Shown piece after piece: positions 16,339-24,446 of a stretch of DNA of 64,000 nucleotides; positions within the stretch are counted from its first letter, which is position 1; each line of letters opens with the position of its first letter. The DNA comes from Stackebrandtia albiflava (GTDB lineage Bacteria; Actinomycetota; Actinomycetes; Mycobacteriales; Micromonosporaceae). The position numbers and the translations under genes were made by a program. Under the pieces are notes generated by a model, which did no database searches, was not told the DNA's origin, and saw nothing but the letters and a program-made list of their open reading frames with translations. Location: contig NZ_VLLL01000005.1 in the NCBI RefSeq assembly GCF_007994225.1, positions 1,349,142 to 1,413,141 of the forward strand, read 5' to 3'.

Positions 16339-17106
16339 TCAGGCGACCAGCGCACCGCCGTCGACCGACAGGACCGTACCGGTGACGAATCCCGCCGCCG
16401 GCGACGCCAGGAACCGGATGGCGGCGGCGATCTCCTCCGGCCGCCCGACCCTACCCAACGGGGTGTGCTGCCGCTGCCACTCCCGTACCGTCGCCAGTTG
16501 TTCCGCGCTGAGGCCCCGATGTTCACCGATGGGCGTGTCGACGGCCCCCGGTGCCACGGTGACGACGCGAACCCCCTCGGGAGCCAACGCAACCGCCCAG
16601 CTCCGGCCGAGGGCCTCGACGGCCGCCTTGGTGGCGGCGTAGAACGCCTCGGACTCCGGCCACGCCCGTCCATCGACGGCGGTCGACACGTTAACGACGA
16701 CCCCACGTGACCGGCGCAACTCCGGCAACGCCGCCTGCACGAGCAGCGCGGGCGCGATCAGGTTGGTGGCGATCATCGGGGCCAACACCGACGAGGTGAT
16801 CGCGCCCAACGGTGCCGTCACCACCACCCCGGCGTTGTTCACCAACACGTCCAGCCGGCCGTGCCGTCGCACCACCTCCGAGACGATCTCCTCGGCGGCA
16901 CCCTCACGGGTGATGTCCGCAGTCAGCGGCGTGATCCGGTCGTCGCTTCCGGCCGTCTCCGCCAACCGCGCGAGGCGGCGGCCGACCGCGATCACTCTGG
17001 CGCCGTCCTCGGCGAACGCGCGCGCGGTGGACCGGCCGATGCCGGTTCCCGCGCCCGTCACGAGCACGACGGGTGAGGAGGTGGTTGCTTCGTCTTCAAT
17101 CGTCAT
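16339..17106 (-). CDS. SDR-family NAD(P)-dependent oxidoreductase
   Basis: 255 aa, ATG start. It shows the cofactor motif TGAGTGIG (about 17-24), NNAG (about 91-94), catalytic Ser in VNVSTAVDG and the Y-x-x-x-K pair in YAATKAA, plus the C-terminal VTGTVLSVDGG typical of classical SDRs. The enzyme reduces or oxidises a carbonyl/alcohol with NAD(P)H; substrate unknown. It is the first gene of an operon with a MerR regulator and is preceded by a MerR-type stretched-spacer promoter, so it is likely induced by the compound the regulator detects. The start appears leaderless. Confidence 0.9.
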   Translation of the reverse strand: MTIEDEATTSSPVVLVTGAGTGIGRSTARAFAEDGARVIAVGRRLARLAETAGSDDRITPLTADITREGAAEEIVSEVVRRHGRLDVLVNNAGVVVTAPLGAITSSVLAPMIATNLIAPALLVQAALPELRRSRGVVVNVSTAVDGRAWPESEAFYAATKAAVEALGRSWAVALAPEGVRVVTVAPGAVDTPIGEHRGLSAEQLATVREWQRQHTPLGRVGRPEEIAAAIRFLASPAAGFVTGTVLSVDGGALVA

Positions 17107-17114
17107 GACCCGAT

Positions 17115-17145
17115 CGTCCGACCTTCACACCGGTGTCAGGGTCAA
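17115..17145 (-). promoter_or_regulatory. MerR-type promoter/operator upstream of the SDR gene
   Basis: On the minus strand a -35 TTGACC (17140-17145) is separated by 19 nt from a -10-like CGGACG (17115-17120), with a near-perfect dyad ACCCTGACACC/GGTGTGAAGGT inside the spacer. A 19-nt spacer with centred dyad is the hallmark of MerR-controlled promoters. The -10 ends 8 nt before the SDR ATG, so the mRNA should be leaderless. Confidence 0.6.
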
Positions 17146-17193
17146 GTCGACGTGCCGAGGGTCACTCCCCGGCCGGCTCGCCGCCCACGCCGG

Positions 17194-19053
17194 TCAACGC
17201 GCGCCCAGCCGCCGGGAACGCTCCCGCTGCTTGGCCTCCAGCACGACCTTGCGGATACGGACCGCCACCGGTGTGACCTCGACGCACTCGTCCTCGCGGC
17301 AGAACTCCAACGCCTGTTCCAGCGAGAGCCTGCGCGGCGGGATCAGTCGCTCCAACTCCTCACCGGTCGACGACCGGACGTTGGTGAGCTTCTTCTCCTT
17401 GCAGATGTTGACGTCCATGTCGTCGGCGCGGGAGTTCTCGCCGACGATCATTCCCTCGTAGACCTCTGTGGTGGGCTCGACGAAGAGCGTGCCGCGTTCC
17501 TGGAGGTTGAACATCGCGTAACTCGACGCCACACCGGACCGGTCGGCCACCAGCGAACCCGACTGCCGGGTGCGGATGTCGCCGAACCAGGGCTCATAGG
17601 ACTCGAACACGTGGTGGGCGATGCCGGTTCCGCGGGTGTCGGTCAGGAACTCCGTCCGGAAGCCGATCAGGCCACGGGCCGGGATCAGCCACTCCATCCG
17701 GATCCAGCCGGTGCCGTGGTTGATCATCTGCTCCATCCGGCCCTTGCGGGTGGCGAGGAGTTGGGTGATGGCCCCCAGGTACTCCTCCGGGGCGTCGATG
17801 GTGAGCCGTTCCACCGGTTCGCAACGCCTGCCGTCGACCTCCCGGGTGACGACCTGCGGCTTGCCGACGGTGAGCTCATAGTTCTCCCGGCGCATCTGCT
17901 CGACCAGGATCGCCAGCGCGAGCTCACCTCGACCCTGTACCTCCCAGGCGTCCGGCCGCTCGGTGTCCAGGACCCGCAGCGACACGTTGCCGACCAGCTC
18001 CTTGTCGAGCCGGTCCTTCACCATCCTCGCGGTGACCTTGGCGCCCTTGACCTTCCCGGTCAACGGGGAGGTGTTGGTGCCGATGGTCATCGAGATGGCC
18101 GGCTCGTCGACGGTGATCAGCGGCAGCGGGACCGGGTTCTCGGCGTCGGCGAGGGTCTCGCCGATCATGATCTCCGGGATGCCCGCCACGGCGATGATGT
18201 CGCCGGGCCCGGCCTTCTCCGCAGACTTGCGTTCCAACGCCTCGGTCATCAACAGTTCCGAGATCCGGACGTTGCCGATGCTCCCGTCGGTGCGGCACCA
18301 GGCCACCGTCTGACCCTTGCGGATCTCGCCCTGCCGCACGCGGCACAGCGCGAGCCGCCCCAGGAACGGCGACGCGTCGAGGTTCGTGACGTGTGCCTGC
18401 AGCGGCGCGCCCTCCTCGTACTCGGGCGCGGGAATCGTCGACAACAACGTCTCGAACAGCGGCATGAGGTCACGGCTGTCGGAGGGGACCTCGCCGTTGG
18501 CGGGCTCGGTCAGCGAGGCGATCCCGTCCCGCGCGCACGCGTAGACGATCGGGAAGTCGATCTGGCTCTCGTCGGCGTCGAGGTCGAGGAACAGTTCGTA
18601 GGTCTCGTCCACGACCTCCTTGATCCGCGCGTCCGGCCGGTCGACCTTGTTGATGACCAGGACGATCGGCATCCGCGCCGCCAGCGCCTTCCGCAGCACG
18701 AAACGGGTCTGCGGCAGCGGCCCCTCCGAGGCGTCCACCAGCAGTACCACGCCGTCGACCATGGTGAGGCCGCGTTCCACCTCGCCGCCGAAGTCGGCGT
18801 GACCGGGCGTGTCGATGATGTTGATGGTGATGTCCTGGCCCTGCGGCGTACGGTGCTGCACCGCCGTGTTCTTGGCCAGGATCGTGATGCCCTTCTCCCG
18901 TTCCAGGTCCATGGAGTCCATGACCCGGTCGTCGACGGCCGCTCCCTCCCGGAATGCGCCGGCTTGGCGGAGCATGGCGTCGACCAGCGTGGTCTTACCG
19001 TGGTCGACGTGAGCGATGATCGCGACATTGCGCAGGTCAGTGCGTTGGGCCAT
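17194..19053 (-). CDS. typA: GTP-binding elongation factor-like protein TypA/BipA
   Basis: 619 aa from the ATG at 19053 (GGAAG just upstream; an ATG three codons earlier at 19062 is possible). G1 AHVDHGKTT (about 13-21), G3 [11 protein letters not shown] and G4 NKVDRPDAR are intact, followed by EF-G-like domains II, III and V and the TypA-specific C-terminal domain. TypA is a ribosome-associated translational GTPase used in stress adaptation and large-subunit assembly. The gene is monocistronic and divergent from the Hsp70-WD40 gene, sharing a 174-nt intergenic region. Confidence 0.95.
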   Translation of the reverse strand: MAQRTDLRNVAIIAHVDHGKTTLVDAMLRQAGAFREGAAVDDRVMDSMDLEREKGITILAKNTAVQHRTPQGQDITINIIDTPGHADFGGEVERGLTMVDGVVLLVDASEGPLPQTRFVLRKALAARMPIVLVINKVDRPDARIKEVVDETYELFLDLDADESQIDFPIVYACARDGIASLTEPANGEVPSDSRDLMPLFETLLSTIPAPEYEEGAPLQAHVTNLDASPFLGRLALCRVRQGEIRKGQTVAWCRTDGSIGNVRISELLMTEALERKSAEKAGPGDIIAVAGIPEIMIGETLADAENPVPLPLITVDEPAISMTIGTNTSPLTGKVKGAKVTARMVKDRLDKELVGNVSLRVLDTERPDAWEVQGRGELALAILVEQMRRENYELTVGKPQVVTREVDGRRCEPVERLTIDAPEEYLGAITQLLATRKGRMEQMINHGTGWIRMEWLIPARGLIGFRTEFLTDTRGTGIAHHVFESYEPWFGDIRTRQSGSLVADRSGVASSYAMFNLQERGTLFVEPTTEVYEGMIVGENSRADDMDVNICKEKKLTNVRSSTGEELERLIPPRRLSLEQALEFCREDECVEVTPVAVRIRKVVLEAKQRERSRRLGAR

Positions 19054-19214
19054 GACTTCCATTGTCGGTTACGGCCATCGCAGGTCCGGCGGCGACCCCG
19101 GGTGACGCAGCGCACTCCGGCGCGTGTGCGCCTCCCGGTGCCGCTGACCAGCCCCGCGCCCGGTCGCGGGACGGTGCGGGAAAGTCGGGCTCCCGGGTGT
19201 CGGCGCGCGTGTCA

Positions 19215-19220
19215 TATTCT
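19215..19220 (+). promoter_or_regulatory. -10 box of a probable leaderless promoter (Hsp70-WD40 gene)
   Basis: TATTCT ends 7 nt before the ATG at 19228 and no Shine-Dalgarno is present, so transcription probably starts at or next to the ATG. Confidence 0.45.
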
Positions 19221-19227
19221 TCGTTGC

Positions 19228-21624
19228 ATGGCGGCGACCGGATCGATACGACTGGCTGTCGACTTCGGCACGTCCAACACCGTCGCCGTGATGTCGGTTC
19301 CGGGCCGCCCCGCGCTGCCCCTGCTGTTCGACGGCTCACCGATACTGCCCTCGGCGATCTTCGCCGGCCCCGACCGGCTGCTGACCGGCCGGGACGCCGA
19401 ACGCGCCGCCATGTCCGACCCCGCCGCGTTCGAACCGCACCCCAAGCGGTGTGTCGCCGACGGACACCTGCAACTCGGCAGGATCGAGGTCGCGGTGCCC
19501 ACCGCGATCGCCGCGGTCCTGTCCCGGGTCTGGCAGGAGGCGTGGCGAGTGGCGGGCGCGGCACCGGCGGAGCTGGTCCTGACGCACCCGGCGGGCTGGG
19601 CGGGGGAGCGGTTGCGGGTCCTGGCGCAGGCGGCGGCCCTCGCCGGCATGCCGGTTCCCAGGTTCACCCCCGAACCGGTCGCGGCGGCCACCCACTTCGC
19701 CGTGCACCTCGGCCACCGGATCCCGGCGGGCGGCCACATCGTCGTCTACGACCTGGGCGGCGGCACCTTCGACATCAGTGTGGTGAGGCAGTCGCCCGCG
19801 GGAGTGGAGGTCGTCGCCACCGGCGGCCTGACCGACGTCGGCGGCGTCGACATCGACCACGCGATCATCAGGCACCTGGAGGCCACGTACCCCGACGCCG
19901 ACGCCTGGCCGCGCCTCCACGCGCCGCAGACCCCGATGGAACGCCGCCACCGTCGTGGACTGTGGAGCGACGTCCGTGACGCGAAGGAGATCCTCAGCCG
20001 GGAGAGCAGCACTTCGCTGTACCTCCCGCTGCTGGACCGCGACGCCCTGCTGACCCGGAACGAACTGGAGACGCTGGCCAGGCCGCTGCTCGACCAGACC
20101 GTGGAACTCACCGTCGGGGTGCTCGCCGGAGCCGGAATCGAGATGGCGCAGGTGTCCGGGCTGTTCCTGGTCGGCGGTGCCAGCCGGATGCCGTTGTCCT
20201 CGACGTTGCTGATGCGGCAGACCGGTACCGCGCCGACCGTGCTCGAACAACCCGAACTCGTGGTGGCCGGTGGCGCCATGGACGCGCCGCACCGTGTACT
20301 GCCCGCCCCGGATCGCCGGGAGCCGCTGCCGAACCTGGCGGTGCCGGTGTCGGCCCCGCCGGGCCCGGGGACACCGGATCCGGTATCGGTACTGCGGATC
20401 CCGGCACCGGCGCAGCCGCAGGTGCCGCCGCCCCCGGCTCGCACCGATCCCGTGCATCCCGTGTCGCCCGCCGCTCCGGTTCCGATGCCGGTTCCCGCTC
20501 CGGAGGTCCTGCCGGTCTCGACCTCGCCGGACGGGGCCGCGCCGGTGGCGGAACGGGTGTACCGAGGTATCGCGAAGGTGCCCGACACGCTGCGCCGGAG
20601 TCACCCCGTCGTGGGCGCACACGCCTCACCACCGACCCGGACCGAACCGCCGCCGCCGCCCGCCGAGGCACCGGAGCCACCGAGGCCCCGTCCGGCCGAA
20701 CCGCCGCCACGTACCCCGGCCCCCTCGACCACGGCGCCCGCCCCCACCGACCACACCGGACACGGCGCGGTCCTGCCGGGCCCCGTCACGGTGGCCGCGT
20801 TCGGGCCGGGCGACGTCCTGGCCGGGGTCGCCCGCAGCGGCGTGCTCGTGACCGGAACGGCACCGGGATCGCCGCGGGTGACACTCGCCCGTCACGACGT
20901 CGAACCCGCCGTCCTGGCGTGGCATCCCACCGCACCCCGGCTGGCCACCTCGGACGGCAACCTGGTGAAACTGTGGTGGGCCGGCCGCGCGGACGCCGGA
21001 TTCGGGGACGCGGTGCTCCGGCACACCCTCAACTTCCCCGGCGAGGTCCGGTTCGTGGGGTGGATGGACGACGCCGTGGTGGTGGCAGGTACCCGCACCA
21101 TCTGGCTGTGGCGGCCTGACCGTTCCGACGAACCGGTCAGGCGGTGGAACGCGCCCGGCCCGGCCGTCGCCGAACTGCGCGCGCTGGCCGCCGTCGGCGA
21201 CCGGTTCGCGACCGGCGACTCACTGGGCTGGATCCGGTTGTGGGACGTCACCGCGACCGAACCGGTGATGGACCTGCACGAGGAGTCGCTCGCGGTCCGC
21301 GCGCTCGCCTGGTCCACCGACGGAGGGCGGCTGTTGGCCGGCGACGCCGCCGGGGGCCTCCGCACGTGGCGGCTGTCCGACGGGGCGTCCTCGGCCGGGG
21401 TGCGTGGTCACGAGGCCGCCGTGCGGGCGGTGGCCTGGTCGACGGACGGGGCGTTGGTGGCCTCGGCCGGCCTGGACCGCGTCGTGCGGGTGGCCGCGGC
21501 GGACACGCTGAGCTTCCGGGCGCAGGCCCGCTGGGACGCCCGGGTCGTGGCCCTGCGCTTCGTCGCGGACGACGGGCTCGTCGTCGCCCTGGAGGACGGT
21601 GCGGTCCACACCGTGGCGGTGTGA
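19228..21624 (+). CDS. Chimeric Hsp70-type ATPase domain with proline-rich linker and WD40 beta-propeller
   Basis: 798 aa, ATG start, probably leaderless. Residues 1 to about 360 are an actin-fold Hsp70 nucleotide-binding domain: phosphate-1 loop VDFGTSNT, phosphate-2 VYDLGGGTFD (about 172-181) and adenosine loop FLVGGASRMP (about 313-322). The usual beta-sandwich substrate-binding domain is absent. In its place comes a Pro/Ala/Glu-rich linker (about 365-515) and then WD-like repeats to the C-terminus (VLAWHPTAPRLATSDGN, VRALAWSTDGGRLLAGDAAG, VRAVAWSTDGALVASAGLDR), a probable beta-propeller. No signal peptide or membrane helix. The domains imply an ATP-driven scaffold or sensor; no specific function can be assigned. 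It is divergent from typA and followed by a convergent GNAT gene. Confidence 0.85.
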   Translation: MAATGSIRLAVDFGTSNTVAVMSVPGRPALPLLFDGSPILPSAIFAGPDRLLTGRDAERAAMSDPAAFEPHPKRCVADGHLQLGRIEVAVPTAIAAVLSRVWQEAWRVAGAAPAELVLTHPAGWAGERLRVLAQAAALAGMPVPRFTPEPVAAATHFAVHLGHRIPAGGHIVVYDLGGGTFDISVVRQSPAGVEVVATGGLTDVGGVDIDHAIIRHLEATYPDADAWPRLHAPQTPMERRHRRGLWSDVRDAKEILSRESSTSLYLPLLDRDALLTRNELETLARPLLDQTVELTVGVLAGAGIEMAQVSGLFLVGGASRMPLSSTLLMRQTGTAPTVLEQPELVVAGGAMDAPHRVLPAPDRREPLPNLAVPVSAPPGPGTPDPVSVLRIPAPAQPQVPPPPARTDPVHPVSPAAPVPMPVPAPEVLPVSTSPDGAAPVAERVYRGIAKVPDTLRRSHPVVGAHASPPTRTEPPPPPAEAPEPPRPRPAEPPPRTPAPSTTAPAPTDHTGHGAVLPGPVTVAAFGPGDVLAGVARSGVLVTGTAPGSPRVTLARHDVEPAVLAWHPTAPRLATSDGNLVKLWWAGRADAGFGDAVLRHTLNFPGEVRFVGWMDDAVVVAGTRTIWLWRPDRSDEPVRRWNAPGPAVAELRALAAVGDRFATGDSLGWIRLWDVTATEPVMDLHEESLAVRALAWSTDGGRLLAGDAAGGLRTWRLSDGASSAGVRGHEAAVRAVAWSTDGALVASAGLDRVVRVAAADTLSFRAQARWDARVVALRFVADDGLVVALEDGAVHTVAV

Positions 21625-21635
21625 CCCGTTCCGGC

Positions 21636-22103
21636 TCACACCAGTCGAAGCCGGTAGTGCTGTCGGCTGCCTCCCTCGGGACCCGTGGGAGCCGCCTCGC
21701 CCGGCGTGAAACCGAGCCGTTCGTAGAACACCCGCGCGCCGCCGTCGCGGGCGGCGGGGTGGTCGGCGCCGAAGGTGACCACGTCCACCGTGGCCGGACG
21801 TGTCGTGACGCGATCCAGCAGCGCCGACACCAGGAGTCTCCCGATCCCGCCGCCGCGCGCGGTCTGCGAGACCACCAACCAGCCGATGTGGAAGGTGTCG
21901 CCCGTCCCCTCGGCGAGCATCGCACCGTGTGGCCGGTCGGGCGACGGGCCCCGCACCACGAAGGCGTCGCCGGCGGTGATCGCCGACTTCACGGCCGTAT
22001 GGAAACCGGGCACCTCGACCATCGGCCCGAACCAGTGCTCGACCTCGCCGGCGAGGGCCAGGAAACCGGGGAAGTCGGTGTGGTCGGCGACATCCACCCT
22101 CAC
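21636..22103 (-). CDS. GNAT-family N-acetyltransferase
   Basis: 155 aa from the GTG at 22103, which overlaps the esterase stop by 4 nt (GTGA); the longer open frame runs into the esterase gene. The acetyl-CoA-binding motif appears as VVSQTARGGGIGRLLVSALL (R/Q-x-x-G-x-G/A) at about 82-101, and the C-terminal FYERLGF segment is typical. GNAT enzymes acetylate amines on small molecules or proteins; substrate unknown. Co-translated with an acetyl-esterase-like gene, so the two may act on related acetylated compounds, but this is only context. Confidence 0.85.
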   Translation of the reverse strand: MRVDVADHTDFPGFLALAGEVEHWFGPMVEVPGFHTAVKSAITAGDAFVVRGPSPDRPHGAMLAEGTGDTFHIGWLVVSQTARGGGIGRLLVSALLDRVTTRPATVDVVTFGADHPAARDGGARVFYERLGFTPGEAAPTGPEGGSRQHYRLRLV

Positions 22104-23101
22104 GGCCGCAAGCCCAACCGCTCCGCAACCCCGTCGGCCATCTGCCGCAACCGTGCGAGCTGCCGCTCCACCTGGTGGCCCTGGCCGCCCTCGTGCTCGT
22201 TCCACGGCCACACGTCGATCTCCTTGTCGCCGGCCCAGTGGTGGTAACCCGCGAACACCGTGGACGGCGGGCAGGTGGTGTCCCGCAACGCCACCGAGTA
22301 CAGGGCGGCGGTACGGGCACGGGCGGCGAAGTGCATTCCGTCGAAGTAGGACAGTGTGCGCATCACCGGTTCCTCCAGATCCCGTCGCGCGGCCAGGAGA
22401 CGCACGATCTCCGGATACGGACCGGTGGAGGCGATGTCGAGGGCGCGCCGGAAGTGGGTCAGGAACGGGACGTCGATGAACGCGGCGAGCAGGTCGTCAC
22501 GGAGACCCGCCACCGCCTGCGCGATGCCGCCGCCCTGGCTGCCGCCGCACACCACGATCCGGCCCGGTGGGACGCCCTGCCGTGTGGTGGCGACGTCGAC
22601 GGCGCGTACCGCGTCGACGAAGAGGCGGCGGTAGTAATAGGTCTCCGGTGACAGGATCCCCTTCGTCATCATGCCGGGGGCCTGCGGGTCGTCGGTGCCG
22701 TGCGGGTCGCCGGTGGCGCCGGGGCTGCTCGTGCTGGATCCCCCCTGCCCCCTGCTGTCCATCACCAGGGTGGCCCAGCCGGCGGTCGGCCACACCAGGT
22801 GTTGATGGGGGAGGCCGCGGCCGCCGTGGTAACCGATGTAGGTGACGACGCAGCCGAGCGGCGTGGTGTGGCGGGGCGCGATGTACCACGCGTGGACCGG
22901 ATCGCCGTTCCAGCCGGCGAAACGGACGTCCTCCACCGTGACACCCGTCAACGGGGTGTCCACCGGGTGGGCGCGCACGTCCAGCGGGACGGCGGCGGCG
23001 GTGTCCAGAGTGCCCCGCCAGAAGTCGTCGAAGTCGGCGGGCTCGTCGCGGTCGGGGCGGTAGGCGCGCAGTTCCGTGAGGGGTAGGTCGAACAGAGGCA
23101 T
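22100..23101 (-). CDS. Acetylxylan esterase / cephalosporin-C deacetylase family hydrolase
   Basis: 333 aa, ATG start. Alpha/beta-hydrolase of the AXE1 family: nucleophile Ser188 in CGGSQGGG, oxyanion region GYHGGRG (about 90-96), the family RGQGGSS motif (about 117-123), catalytic Asp in the ALRDTTCPP region and His in the C-terminal YHHW segment. Length matches CAH/AXE enzymes (about 320 aa), which remove acetyl groups from xylo-oligosaccharides or cephalosporin C in the cytoplasm. No signal peptide. First of a two-gene unit with the GNAT gene, possibly continuing from the LysR gene 10 nt upstream. Confidence 0.9.
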   Translation of the reverse strand: MPLFDLPLTELRAYRPDRDEPADFDDFWRGTLDTAAAVPLDVRAHPVDTPLTGVTVEDVRFAGWNGDPVHAWYIAPRHTTPLGCVVTYIGYHGGRGLPHQHLVWPTAGWATLVMDSRGQGGSSTSSPGATGDPHGTDDPQAPGMMTKGILSPETYYYRRLFVDAVRAVDVATTRQGVPPGRIVVCGGSQGGGIAQAVAGLRDDLLAAFIDVPFLTHFRRALDIASTGPYPEIVRLLAARRDLEEPVMRTLSYFDGMHFAARARTAALYSVALRDTTCPPSTVFAGYHHWAGDKEIDVWPWNEHEGGQGHQVERQLARLRQMADGVAERLGLRP

Positions 23102-23111
23102 GCCGGTGTTT

Positions 23112-24338
23112 CTACCACCGGCCCGGCATCGCCGTGTCGCCGCGCCGGGCCGAACCGGTCAGGGCGGCGGGTTCGCGGTGCGGGTGTCGCGGGCGCGCCG
23201 GGAGCCGCGCGGGTGCTCGCCGTGCAGGTCCCGCCCGGTGGTGCGCACGAGCGTCTCGTCGGGGCTGCCGCAAGCCGAGCACGTGTAGTCGTGGCTTCCG
23301 GTGTCGGTGTAGTGGTCGTCGTATTGGTGACGCCGATGGCCGCGCAGGTCCTCGAAGTACCCGGTGGAGTCGGCGTACCCGTCCGGTCCCACGGTGGAAC
23401 GTCCGGGGCCGTAACCGGGCGACGGTCGTCTCCTCCGTGGACTCCGGAGCGGGGAGCCCGGCCTCTTCGAGTGCCCCCAGTACCGCGTCCACGGTCGGGC
23501 GGCCCCGGCTGCCGTCACGGGTCAACGCCAGGACGTCACGCCCGGTCCGTTCCCCGGCTATCGGGCGCACCACCACCGGATGCCAGTCGGCCGACCGCGC
23601 CGACGCCGGTATCAGCGCCACCCCCTGCCCCGCCGAGACCAGCGCGCCGATCACGAGGTGGTCGCTGGACCGGTGCCGGACGTCCGGAGTGAAGCCGTGA
23701 CGGCGGCACAGCGACGGAACCAGTCGCCCGAACTGGCCGTCCGGTTCGCCGGTGATCCACGGTTCGGCCGCCAGGTCCGCCAACCTGACCGCCGCCACCT
23801 CCGCGAGCCGATGCCCCTTCGGCAACACCACCCGCAACGGATCGTGGCCCAACCGCCGGGACCGGACTCCCGGCGGAATCCGCAACGGCGTCGCCCGATA
23901 CGACGGCACCACCGCGACGTCTGCGTCGCCGGCGGACACCGCGCGCACCGCCGCCTCGGTGTCGCGGGTGTGGCACTCGACGCGAAGCCCCGGATGCCGT
24001 TCCCGCAACACGGTGAGAACCCCGGGCATGACGTTGATCGCGATCGTCTGGACCGCCGTGACCGTCAGGGTGCCGGTCAACTCGCCACGCCACCGCTCCA
24101 GCACACCCTCACCGCGTTCCAGCTCCGTCAGCACCCGGGCGGCGTGGTCGGCCAGTGCGACACCCGCCTCGGTGAGCCGGATGCCGCGCCCCACCCGCTC
24201 GGTCAACGGCACGCCCGTGCGCCGTTCGAGTGAGGCGAGCCGGTGACTCGCCGCCGACCGGCTCATCCGCAGCGCCTCGGCCGCGGCGGTCAGGGTGCCG
24301 CGCATTCTCAACTGATGCAGTAGTTGCAGGCCGGTCAT
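23112..24338 (-). CDS. LysR-family transcriptional regulator with anomalous C-terminal tail
   Basis: 408 aa from the ATG at 24338 (LysR proteins usually begin at this point of the winged helix); GTG/TTG alternatives lie a few codons upstream. Residues 1-60 form the HTH (LQLLHQLRMRGTLTAAAEAL, SRSAASHRLASLERRTG), and 90 to about 300 the periplasmic-binding-like effector domain. The last about 95 residues, from the TTA-containing codons near 23415 onward, are an Arg/His-rich stretch that does not look like LysR. In that same DNA a different minus-strand frame has strongly G/C-ending codons. So the functional protein probably ends near 23420, by frameshift or genuine overlap. It is divergent from a PLP enzyme, its probable target. 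Confidence 0.75.
   Translation of the reverse strand: MTGLQLLHQLRMRGTLTAAAEALRMSRSAASHRLASLERRTGVPLTERVGRGIRLTEAGVALADHAARVLTELERGEGVLERWRGELTGTLTVTAVQTIAINVMPGVLTVLRERHPGLRVECHTRDTEAAVRAVSAGDADVAVVPSYRATPLRIPPGVRSRRLGHDPLRVVLPKGHRLAEVAAVRLADLAAEPWITGEPDGQFGRLVPSLCRRHGFTPDVRHRSSDHLVIGALVSAGQGVALIPASARSADWHPVVVRPIAGERTGRDVLALTRDGSRGRPTVDAVLGALEEAGLPAPESTEETTVARLRPRTFHRGTGRVRRLHRVLRGPARPSASPIRRPLHRHRKPRLHVLGLRQPRRDARAHHRAGPARRAPARLPARPRHPHREPAALTGSARRGDTAMPGRW
23159..23392 (-). CDS. Possible small CxxC protein overlapping the LysR 3' end
   Basis: 77 aa if started at the GTG at 23392; no good Shine-Dalgarno is present. The frame shows almost exclusively G/C third positions across more than 60 codons, unlike the overlapping LysR frame. 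The product is rich in Asp, His, Tyr and Arg, with a single C-S-A-C pair (TCSACGSPDE) that could bind a metal. It could be an independent small gene, or a frameshifted extension of the LysR protein. No family recognised. Confidence 0.4.
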   Translation of the reverse strand: MGPDGYADSTGYFEDLRGHRRHQYDDHYTDTGSHDYTCSACGSPDETLVRTTGRDLHGEHPRGSRRARDTRTANPPP

Positions 24339-24350
24339 CGACAACACAGG

Positions 24351-24370
24351 TGAACGATATCGAACGGTCA
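24351..24370. promoter_or_regulatory. Candidate LysR operator in the divergent LysR/PLP-enzyme gap
   Basis: The palindromic core CGATATCG is flanked by repeated GAACG units (TGAACG...CGAACG) and lies 12 nt upstream of the LysR ATG in the 108-nt divergent gap. Position suits autoregulation by the LysR protein; the match to the T-N11-A pattern is only approximate. Confidence 0.35.
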
Positions 24371-24446
24371 CCGGTGCAGAGTTGCGCTTGTCGCGCGGTT
24401 CATGCGCTGTTTGACTGGGCACACCCCCACCGCGAGGAGAGACCTA

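Noticed and set aside
17152-19227. Extension of the Hsp70-WD40 frame upstream to 17152
   Set aside because: That stretch is antisense to typA. The Hsp70 fold begins at the ATG at 19228 right after a -10-like box.
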